Translations under genes and position numbers: made by a program
Assembly (NCBI GenBank): GCA_001899715.1
Contig: MKWI01000006.1
Coordinates: 1-64,000 of the forward strand
Length of the DNA: 64,000 nucleotides
Direction of reading: 5' to 3'
Origin: Sphingobium sp. 66-54
GTDB lineage: Bacteria; Pseudomonadota; Alphaproteobacteria; Sphingomonadales; Sphingomonadaceae
Part shown: one piece after another, positions 41,820 to 49,838 of the stretch
Layout: each line of letters starts with the position of its first letter
Numbering within the stretch: the stretch's first letter is position 1
The notes under the pieces: model-generated
What the model saw: the letters and a program-made list of their open reading frames with translations, nothing else
Database searches by the model: none
What the model was told of the DNA's origin: nothing

Positions 41820-42413
41820 CTAATCGGCCTGCCGCTTCACCACGGCGGGCACGCCGACCGCCAGCGCCCCGGGCGGCACGTCCTTCGTCACCACGGCATT
41901 GGCGCCGATCACCGCACCGGCGCCAATCATGATATCCCCCACGATCACCGCCCCGGCCCCGATCTGGACGCCGTCGCCGATGACCGGCTTGGCATTGCGA
42001 TCGGCAGGATCGGCAATGCCGATCGTCACGTTCTGCCGGATGATGACATCCGAGCCCACCGAACGCGCGCCGATGATGATGCCGCCGAAATGGTCGATCC
42101 GCACCCTGCGGCCCACCGGCACATTATAGGAGAGCTTCATGCCGCAGACCCACTCGCACATCTTGAACATGATGCGGTAGACGATCGTGAACGGCAGCCG
42201 CAGCAGTCGGGGCCGCACAGACATGCGCCAGTTGCCGAATCGATGCCAGAACAGGGTCCAGAACCCCTGTGCGAGCCAATCGCCGTCATGCGTGCGCAGG
42301 TCCTCGGCGACGAGGCTCCAGAAACCGATGTCCCTGGGGTTGGCGTTCACATCGCCGCGCGGCAGCGCGGGCGCCATGGGCCGGGTCGGCGACGGGGGTA
42401 TGCCCGCGGTCAT
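41820..42413 (-). CDS. Serine O-acetyltransferase-like hexapeptide acyltransferase
   Basis: Left-handed beta-helix hexapeptide repeats: VRIDHFGGIIIGARSVGSDVIIRQNVTIG. Confidence 0.88.
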   Translation of the reverse strand: MTAGIPPSPTRPMAPALPRGDVNANPRDIGFWSLVAEDLRTHDGDWLAQGFWTLFWHRFGNWRMSVRPRLLRLPFTIVYRIMFKMCEWVCGMKLSYNVPVGRRVRIDHFGGIIIGARSVGSDVIIRQNVTIGIADPADRNAKPVIGDGVQIGAGAVIVGDIMIGAGAVIGANAVVTKDVPPGALAVGVPAVVKRQAD

Positions 42414-43423
42414 CGCGCAGATACCTTGATCGTCTTGCCATCCGGCCTCGCCAACAGGGGATCGCCCAGGAACAGCGGACGCAGGACATTGCGGCCAAAA
42501 TCCCGGAAGAAGCGCACCGGCACATTCGAAGCCTTGCGGCGCACCATCGAGAGCGCGAGATTGATCGCCGCGCCCGCGACGCTCAGCACCGCCGCCATTC
42601 GGGCTGCACCGACACCGCGCGTTTTCACATGATATAGCCGCCAGCTATCATACCAGTAGCCGGGCTTGGCGCGGCTCACATGCTTGCCGCCGCGCATGCC
42701 CGTCGCCGCACCGGCCACATGCTCGACCTTCGCTTCGGGCACATACCAGACCGACTGGCCAGTGCCATGCAACCGCCACATCAGCTCCGCCTCCTCGAAA
42801 TAGAGGAAGAAATCGGGATCGAAGAATCCGGCTTCCAGCAGCACCGGGAAGCGGACCATGAACGCCGCGCCGCTCACCCAGTCGACCGGCCGCCGCTCCG
42901 TCTCCGGGGGAAGGGCCACCTCCCTGCCCGGCAGTAGCCGATTGAGGATACCGAAGCTCGCCATGCCGACGAATTCGCTCGCCGGGCTGGGGAAGCGAAA
43001 GGCGGCCGACACGCGCGTTCCATCGGGCCGCAGTACTGCCGCGCCCGCCGCGACGGCACCCGGATGGTCGTCGAGAAAGGTCGCCATTATATCGACGGCC
43101 TCGTTGGCGAGGCGCGCGTCGGGATTGAGGAAGAAGACATAATCGGGCCGCGCCGCAGCCTTGGCCAGCGTGTTCAGCACCACATTATTGCCCCGGCCGA
43201 AGCCATGATTCTCGTGTTCCAGGTGGAGCGTCACCCGCTCCCCCCAGCCACGTTCGGCATGGACGCGGCCCAGCATCCCGGCATCATCGCCGGGCGAGCC
43301 GTTGTCGACCAGATGAATGTCGACCACCCGGCCGCCATGATCGCGCGCCAGAACGGTCTGCACCGCCTCGGCGGCAAGATCGGCCGTGCCGTAATTGACG
43401 ATGATGACCGAAATGCGTGTCAT
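42410..43423 (-). CDS. Glycosyltransferase family 2
   Basis: MTRISVIIVNYGTADLAAEAVQTVL; FFLNPDARL; GFFDPDFFLYFEEAELMWRL. Confidence 0.93.
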   Translation of the reverse strand: MTRISVIIVNYGTADLAAEAVQTVLARDHGGRVVDIHLVDNGSPGDDAGMLGRVHAERGWGERVTLHLEHENHGFGRGNNVVLNTLAKAAARPDYVFFLNPDARLANEAVDIMATFLDDHPGAVAAGAAVLRPDGTRVSAAFRFPSPASEFVGMASFGILNRLLPGREVALPPETERRPVDWVSGAAFMVRFPVLLEAGFFDPDFFLYFEEAELMWRLHGTGQSVWYVPEAKVEHVAGAATGMRGGKHVSRAKPGYWYDSWRLYHVKTRGVGAARMAAVLSVAGAAINLALSMVRRKASNVPVRFFRDFGRNVLRPLFLGDPLLARPDGKTIKVSAR

Positions 43424-43531
43424 GTCAGAGCACTGGAACCCCACTTGCCGTCGCGAGCCCTTGTGGCATCGGCATCATGAAAAAGATATTTCAAACCCGC
43501 CGGCATGTGGCACCGACCGGCTTCCTCTCAC

Positions 43532-44566
43532 CTAGCGCTTATATTCGATGATCCTGTGCGTGCCGCCGCGCCGCCGATTCCAGTGAAAGCGCAGCACACC
43601 GCCCGCCTGGGCAAACTTGCCGATCACCATCCAGAATCCATAGAAACAGGCGAAGCGCCGGTTGGCGCCCATGCGCGCCTTGCGCCGCGCAAGGCGAACC
43701 ACCTGAGCCGGATAAACGAGCAACCCGAGCGCAGCGACCAGCCACAGGTCCGTCCACCCGGTAGCGAGCGCCATCAGCGCCACGCCCGTAATCAAAGCGG
43801 GGATGAACAGCGCCCAGAGGACAATGCTGCGCAGTTGCCGGCGCCAGTCGGGAAAAGCCGCATCGCCGTGCCGCGCCACATGCTCGGCATAGGCATGGCC
43901 CGACCGGCGGACGCGCAGCCAGTTCTGGCGGAATGTCCTGATATCCGCATCGTGCCGCGTCATCTCCGCATCGATCCGGCGGATCTTCCACCCCTCGCGC
44001 CCGAGGCGCAGGCAAAGATCCGGCTCTTCGCCGGCGATGAGATCGTCCGTATAGCCGTTCGCCTGACGCAGCGCCGCGACCCGGAACAACACGTCGCCGC
44101 CGCACGCCTCGACATAGCCGACCGGCACATTCCACTCATCGTCGCACAGCGCATTGTAGAGCGTCGCCTGCGGAAACCGCTCGCGGCGGCGGCCGAACAC
44201 CGCGCAGAGACCGGCCTCCCCCTCGATCTCGGCCAGGGCGCGCGGCAGCCACGCCGGATCAAGCTCGCAATCGCCATCGACGAACTGCACGAAGGCAAGG
44301 CTCGGATGCAATTCCAGCAACCGGCGCCAACCGGCGTTGCGGGCCAGCGCGGCGGTAAAGCCATTGGGCGCGGCAAGCGGTTCCACCGTCATGCCCAGGC
44401 TGCGGGCAAATGCAACGCTGTCATCGGTCGAGCCGGAATCGACGTAGACGACCGGACAGCCGGCGGGCACGCTGCGCAGGCAGCGCTTCAGCCGCTCGCC
44501 CTCGTTGCGACCGATCGCAACCAGGCCGACGCGCGCCCCATCGGGCAAGGGAACAGTCGACGCCAT
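43532..44566 (-). CDS. Glycosyltransferase family 2 with C-terminal TM segments
   Basis: VGLVAIGRNEGERLKRCLRSV; VYVDSGSTDDS; FVDGDCELD. Confidence 0.92.
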   Translation of the reverse strand: MASTVPLPDGARVGLVAIGRNEGERLKRCLRSVPAGCPVVYVDSGSTDDSVAFARSLGMTVEPLAAPNGFTAALARNAGWRRLLELHPSLAFVQFVDGDCELDPAWLPRALAEIEGEAGLCAVFGRRRERFPQATLYNALCDDEWNVPVGYVEACGGDVLFRVAALRQANGYTDDLIAGEEPDLCLRLGREGWKIRRIDAEMTRHDADIRTFRQNWLRVRRSGHAYAEHVARHGDAAFPDWRRQLRSIVLWALFIPALITGVALMALATGWTDLWLVAALGLLVYPAQVVRLARRKARMGANRRFACFYGFWMVIGKFAQAGGVLRFHWNRRRGGTHRIIEYKR

Positions 44567-44685
44567 CGCCCGGCGGATAAGGCATCGGGCAATCGGGGGT
44601 CAACCGGGCCGTGCAGAAGCCGGGAGCCGACGCACTTTGGGGGCGGGGGTCGTCCGAGCCGACCGAGGGAGCGAAGTCCTCTCGC

Positions 44686-45822
44686 TCAGCGCCGGTGCAG
44701 CGCCGCCACCGAGCGCGCGACCGACTGCATCAGTTCCCAGCGCTGGGGGATTGCCAGTGTCGTCTCGCCGATCATCACCGCGATCGCATAGCTGGTGCCG
44801 TCCGGCGCGGTCATGATGCCGACGTCGTTATAGCCGGTCGAGCGCGGCGCGAGGTCCTGGCCGGTGCCGGTCTTGTGCAGATAGCTCCAGCCGGCGGGCA
44901 CGCCCGCCTTGATGCGCTGCGGGCCGGTCTTTGCCTCGCTCATGGTGGAAAGCAACAACTGGGTCGAGGCGGGCGAAAGCATGTCGCCCTTCTTGAGCTT
45001 GGCGAGAGCGTGCACGATGGCGAGCGGCGAGGCGCCGTCGATCGGGTTGGCGAGATAGGCATCCAGCGCCTTCTCGCGCACCGAGCGCGGCAGGTTGGCG
45101 CGTGCCGTGTAGAAGCGCCGCCCCTGCGACATCTCCTGCGACCAGGTGAGGCCGGCGGTCTGGCTCTGCAACAGCCGCTCGCCGGGGCCGAAGCGGATCG
45201 TGTCGGGGCCGAAGAAGCGCCGCGCAAGATAGCCGCGCACCGCATCCGGTCCGCCCACCGTGCGCAGCACCGAATCGTTGGCGGTGTTGTCGCTCTGCGT
45301 CATCGCCCGGTAGAACAGGTCGCGCAGCGAGGTCTGGTAGCCCGATCCCTTCACCATCGCCGCGATCGGCTGGTGGAACAGGGTGAGGTCGGCCGGACGG
45401 ATCATCACCGGCGTATCGAGCGTGATCTTGCCGCGATCGACCGCGTCGAGCATCGTCATCGCCACCCACAGCTTGGAGACGCTCTGCTGCGGGAACAGCT
45501 TGTTGCCGTTGTGCGCGATCGTCCAGCCGGCATCCACGCGCTGCACGGCGATACCGACCGAGCCGTTGAAGTTGCGCCCGAGCGTCTCGATGATCGAGAC
45601 CAGCGCGGGAGACGGGCGGCTGCTCGGTGCCACCGCGACCGGCGCAGGCCCTGGTGGCGGCGATGCCGGCCGTGCGGCCACGGCGGGAGAGGAAACGACC
45701 CGGACAGGTGCGGCCGAGGGGATGGCGGTGCAGGCGCCTGCCAGGACCAGCAGGGCGATCCCCGCCGACCATGATGCGAACCGCCGCTTCTGCTGCACCC
45801 GATGATTCCCCTTGCCATTCAT
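44686..45822 (-). CDS. Class A beta-lactamase-like serine hydrolase
   Basis: Signal/lipobox N-terminus; SVSK, SDN (TQSDNTAND) and KTG (LHKTGTG) motifs. Confidence 0.85.
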   Translation of the reverse strand: MNGKGNHRVQQKRRFASWSAGIALLVLAGACTAIPSAAPVRVVSSPAVAARPASPPPGPAPVAVAPSSRPSPALVSIIETLGRNFNGSVGIAVQRVDAGWTIAHNGNKLFPQQSVSKLWVAMTMLDAVDRGKITLDTPVMIRPADLTLFHQPIAAMVKGSGYQTSLRDLFYRAMTQSDNTANDSVLRTVGGPDAVRGYLARRFFGPDTIRFGPGERLLQSQTAGLTWSQEMSQGRRFYTARANLPRSVREKALDAYLANPIDGASPLAIVHALAKLKKGDMLSPASTQLLLSTMSEAKTGPQRIKAGVPAGWSYLHKTGTGQDLAPRSTGYNDVGIMTAPDGTSYAIAVMIGETTLAIPQRWELMQSVARSVAALHRR

Positions 45823-45934
45823 AACGATAGTTGTTGCCGCCCGATGCTTAACATGGTCCGAACAGGTGCAAGGCGGATGCGACGCACCGAATCGGATTCG
45901 CGATCAACCGAGTCCCAGGGTGGGAACCGACCGC

Positions 45935-47539
45935 TCACGGCACCAGCACCGTATCCTGCGCCTCCGGCAGCATATCGGGATAATCGAGCGTATAATGCAG
46001 GCCCCGGCTCTCCTTGCGGCGCAGCGCCGAGCGGATGATGAGCCGGGCGACTTCCAGCAGATTGCGCAACTCGATGAGGTCGGCCGTCACGCGGAAGTTG
46101 CCGTAATAATCGTCCACCTCGCGCTGGAGCAGATCGGCGCGGTGCTGGGCGCGTTCCAGCCGCTTGGTAGTGCGGACGATGCCGACATAGTCCCACATGA
46201 AGCGGCGGATTTCCTTCCAGTTGTGGTGGACGATCACCTCCTCGTCGCTGTCGGTCACGCGGCTCTCGTCCCACGGCCGGATCGGCGGCGGGGGCGGCAG
46301 CGCTTCCCAATGGGCGCGGATGTGGTTGGCGGCCGCCTCACCGAACACGAAGCATTCGAGCAGCGAGTTGGAGGCAAGGCGGTTGGCGCCGTGCAGCCCG
46401 CTCTCCGTCACCTCGCCCGCCGCATAAAGGCCGGGCAGGTCGGTGCAGCCATCGAGGTCGATCACCACGCCGCCGCAGGTGTAGTGCTGCGCTGGCACCA
46501 CCGGGATCGGCTCCCTGGTGATGTCGATGCCCAGATCGAGCAGCCGCGCGTAGATGGTCGGGAAATGCTCCTTGATGAACGCGGCCGGCTTGTGGCTGAT
46601 GTCGAGATGGACATAATCGAGGCCGAGCCGCTTGATCTCATGGTCGATGGCGCGGGCGACGATATCGCGCGGGGCCAGTTCGCCGCGCGCGTCAAACCGG
46701 TCCATGAACCGCTCGCCACCGCCAGGCACGCCGGTCGGCAGCTTCAGGAGCCCGCCCTCGCCGCGCATCGCCTCGGTGATGAGGAAGTTCTTGACCTCCA
46801 GATTGTAGAGGCAGGTCGGGTGGAACTGCATCATCTCCATATTGGAGACGCGGCAGCCCGCGCGCCACGCCATGGCGATGCCGTCCCCGGTCGCCCCGCG
46901 CGGCGCCGTGGAAAAAAGATAGGTGCGTCCCGCCCCGCCCGACGCAAGGACGGTCGCCCGCGCCACGAAGGCGTCCACCCGCCCCTCACGCTTGTTGAGC
47001 GCATAGACGCCCCACACATGGCCATCGCCCGAATATTGCTCGCCATGGCGGGAGGTGATGAGGTCGATGGCGACCATATCCTCCAGCAGCGTGATGTTGG
47101 GGTTTGCACGCGCCGCCGCGAGCAGCGCCACCTGCACCGCGTGGCCGGTCGCATCATCGACATGGACGATGCGGCGATGGGAGTGGCCGCCCTCGCGCGT
47201 CAGATGCCAGCGCTCGCCGAACTCCGCGCCATCGTTGAACGGCACACCGAGCGCCGCGAGCCGCTCGATCGCCGCCGGGGCTTCGGAGACGACGAACTCC
47301 ACCGTCGCGCGGTCGTTCAGACCGGCGCCCGCGATCATCGTATCCTCGACATGCGCGGCAAAGCTGTCGCCCGCGTCCAGCACCGCGGCGATGCCGCCCT
47401 GCGCCCAGTTGGTCGATCCCCCGTCCAGCGCGCCCTTGGCGAGCACCAGCACCTTGTGGCTCTGTGCCAGATTGATCGCGGCGGTCAGCCCGGCCGCACC
47501 GGACCCGATGATGACGACGTCATAATTGGAAATGGTCAT
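45935..47539 (-). CDS. nadB: L-aspartate oxidase
   Basis: YDVVIIGSGAAGLTAAINLA; GALDGGSTNWAQGGIAAV; LHGANRLASNSLLE. Confidence 0.95.
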   Translation of the reverse strand: MTISNYDVVIIGSGAAGLTAAINLAQSHKVLVLAKGALDGGSTNWAQGGIAAVLDAGDSFAAHVEDTMIAGAGLNDRATVEFVVSEAPAAIERLAALGVPFNDGAEFGERWHLTREGGHSHRRIVHVDDATGHAVQVALLAAARANPNITLLEDMVAIDLITSRHGEQYSGDGHVWGVYALNKREGRVDAFVARATVLASGGAGRTYLFSTAPRGATGDGIAMAWRAGCRVSNMEMMQFHPTCLYNLEVKNFLITEAMRGEGGLLKLPTGVPGGGERFMDRFDARGELAPRDIVARAIDHEIKRLGLDYVHLDISHKPAAFIKEHFPTIYARLLDLGIDITREPIPVVPAQHYTCGGVVIDLDGCTDLPGLYAAGEVTESGLHGANRLASNSLLECFVFGEAAANHIRAHWEALPPPPPIRPWDESRVTDSDEEVIVHHNWKEIRRFMWDYVGIVRTTKRLERAQHRADLLQREVDDYYGNFRVTADLIELRNLLEVARLIIRSALRRKESRGLHYTLDYPDMLPEAQDTVLVP

Positions 47540-47833
47540 GCGCACGCTTCTTGTCGGCCGCCGACCCGATTGCGGCGGGCACCCGATCCCTAACCGCCGC
47601 CGGCGGCTTTGGGAAGGGATGGGCGTGCCCCTGCCGGCGCCGCAGAGCCGGGCATGCATGAACGCAGCCTCGCCCGGATCGCGGTCTGTTTCAAAATGAG
47701 ATGGTTAAGATATGGTGAAGAAGTGGTCAGACATGCTATAGGGCTGACTCACGGGGTAGCGGAAGGCCCCTGGGAAATCGGACACGCTACCCTTGGGCAC
47801 AGCCTTCGGCGCTAGTCTGTTCAATGTGGGAGA

Positions 47834-48496
47834 ATGGAAATGGGTAAAACGAAGAGCATGCTGCTCGCCGCTGTTGCGGCTGCGGCATTTGCGATGCCAG
47901 CCAGTGCGACGCTGACGGTCAATTTTGGGGGCGCTTCAGCTCCCATCAGCGGCGTTTCCGGTACCAATGACTTTGAGTTCGACCTTGCTGCCTTGACTCC
48001 GAGCCTGACTCACTACGTCACGAACTTCTCGAGCGTCATAGTGTCGGATGCGCCGGTTACGATCAGCGTCTACAAGATGGGCGCGGAGAGCGGCGACACG
48101 AACTGGGTGCAGATCAACGGCACCAATTATGGCGAAAGCAACGAGACCTGGGCCCTTGGCAATATCTTCCTGACCTCGTTCGACCAAGGCAACGGCGCCT
48201 TGGGTGGTGAGATCAAGTTCACCGGCACCGGTCTGGATGGTACGTTCTACGACCTCGTCGGCAGCGGCCAGGTCGCCGTGTTCCTCCCGACTGGGGTGAG
48301 CGGCAGCTACTCGAACAACAGCCTCTATTTCGGCTTCAACGACTCGGGCAGCGCCGATGGCGATTTCGACGACTACGTCATCCGCATCACCTCCTCCCCG
48401 GTTCCCGAGCCGGCGACTTGGGCGATGATGGTGCTGGGCCTCGGGCTGGTGGGTGCCGGCATGCGCCGCCGCCGCACGACGGTCAGCTTCGTCTGA
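47834..48496 (+). CDS. PEPxxWA-CTERM sorting domain-containing secreted protein
   Basis: Signal peptide and C-terminal PVPEPATWAMMVLGLGLVGAGMRRRR. Confidence 0.94.
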   Translation: MEMGKTKSMLLAAVAAAAFAMPASATLTVNFGGASAPISGVSGTNDFEFDLAALTPSLTHYVTNFSSVIVSDAPVTISVYKMGAESGDTNWVQINGTNYGESNETWALGNIFLTSFDQGNGALGGEIKFTGTGLDGTFYDLVGSGQVAVFLPTGVSGSYSNNSLYFGFNDSGSADGDFDDYVIRITSSPVPEPATWAMMVLGLGLVGAGMRRRRTTVSFV

Positions 48497-48526
48497 ACCG
48501 ACTCGCGAAAGCGATCATGAACAAGG

Positions 48527-48564
48527 GAAGGGCCGCCGGTCGGATGATCGGCGGCCCTTCTTAT
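48527..48564 (+). terminator. Rho-independent terminator after the second PEPxxWA-CTERM gene
   Basis: gaagggccgcc...ggcggcccttc followed by ttatt. Confidence 0.75.
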
Positions 48565-48800
48565 TGTCGGCCCGCTTCAACCGGTGTCGCTCCGGTCGTG
48601 AAACAGGCGTCATCCTATCCTCCCGCTCCGGCATAGGACGTGCGCACACAACCGATGGATCGGGATTCAGACGTGTCAGCCACCTTTGCTCGCGACCGCC
48701 CGCTTCCCTGCACTGGCCGACCCAGCGCCTCGCGAATATCATGACAGCCGTATAGAGAAGCGATGCTGACAGATCGCCGCCCCGGCAGCGCAGCACCTGC

Positions 48801-49688
48801 TCAGGCGCTCCCTGGACTATCCACCCATCGGCGCCACCGGATCGCCCATTTATCGGCAATTCCGCGCGACTTCCCGCCGAACAGTCGCTTCCCCAACGTG
48901 ATCGCCTGCATGTCCAGCGCCTCGATCCGGCGATGGGCTCGCGCCACCAGTCGCATCATCGCCTCGGCTTCGTCGCCCCGCGCGCGGGAGCTAGCCAAGG
49001 TTTCCAGCAGGAGATCCAGATCGTGCCGCTCACCGAGCAGATCGCAGAGTCTCACGACCCGCTTTGCCCGCTTGCCGGCCTCGTCCTCGGCGACACCACG
49101 CAACAGGCGCATATGCTGCCAGTGATATTTGGCCTGCTTGCGCCACTCGTGGCCCGCCTCGGCATCAGCCGTCGCCTCGAACGTCTTCATCGCGCGACGG
49201 GCGGCCTTGATTGTGCGGGTGAAGCCCGCCGCCAGCGCATCCCAGCCATCGGCGTTCACCGCCCAGCTCGCCGCGCGCACCCGTGCCGCCAGCAGAGGCG
49301 CCACGCAACGATCCAGCGCCGCGCGCGCCGTGGCCTCGTCAGCATGATCGGGCGGCAAGGCGGTGCGCAGCGATGCAATCGCCGCCCCATCGCTGCCCGC
49401 CAACCTTGCCAGCGTATCGGCGAGCACGGCGCCATCGCGCACGCCGGCCAGTTGTCGGGCGATATCCCGCAGCGCCGCATTCTCCGCCGCGAAGGACGGA
49501 AAGGCCGGCCGCACCAGCCGAATCAGTCCACGCAGCGCCTTGCAGCGCCGCCGCACTTCGTGGACCACGCGCCCCGGCGGCCGCTCGGCCGCGCGGATCG
49601 CCGCCAACGCCGCATCCAGCTCCGCACAGGCGATCCGCCGCACCGCGCTTTCGACCGTCTCGTCCGATGGCTGAAAGCGGAAGGCCAT
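48801..49688 (-). CDS. CHAD domain-containing protein
   Basis: VHEVRRRCKALRGLIRLVRPAFP; EWRKQAKYHWQHMRLL; conserved His/Arg helical pattern. Confidence 0.9.
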   Translation of the reverse strand: MAFRFQPSDETVESAVRRIACAELDAALAAIRAAERPPGRVVHEVRRRCKALRGLIRLVRPAFPSFAAENAALRDIARQLAGVRDGAVLADTLARLAGSDGAAIASLRTALPPDHADEATARAALDRCVAPLLAARVRAASWAVNADGWDALAAGFTRTIKAARRAMKTFEATADAEAGHEWRKQAKYHWQHMRLLRGVAEDEAGKRAKRVVRLCDLLGERHDLDLLLETLASSRARGDEAEAMMRLVARAHRRIEALDMQAITLGKRLFGGKSRGIADKWAIRWRRWVDSPGSA

Positions 49689-49693
49689 GGCTT

Positions 49694-49838
49694 AGGACAG
49701 GTCGCCGTTCAGTTCAGGGCGAGCCGACAATGGCGATTTTTCGCGACCCGGAGCACAGCCTGCTTTCAGTATGCAAGCACCGAAAGCGCTGAAAAGCGGC
49801 GTTTGCAGGCCGGCATAGGGTGAATGGCGGCCCATCCT
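49694..49838 (+). repeat. TIR-bounded intergenic repeat, family 1, copy 2 (shorter, more diverged)
   Basis: Ends aggacaggtcgccgttca / tgaatggcggcccatcct; shares tttcgcgacccggagc and gtttgcaggccgg core. Confidence 0.75.

Noticed and set aside
44600-44685. Possible further palindromic repeat copy (gtgcagaagccgggagccgacgc)
   Set aside because: Only a short GC-rich resemblance to family 2; no matching right arm.
45812-47593. 593 aa plus-strand ORF opposite nadB
   Set aside because: Shadow ORF; nadB motifs are on the minus strand.
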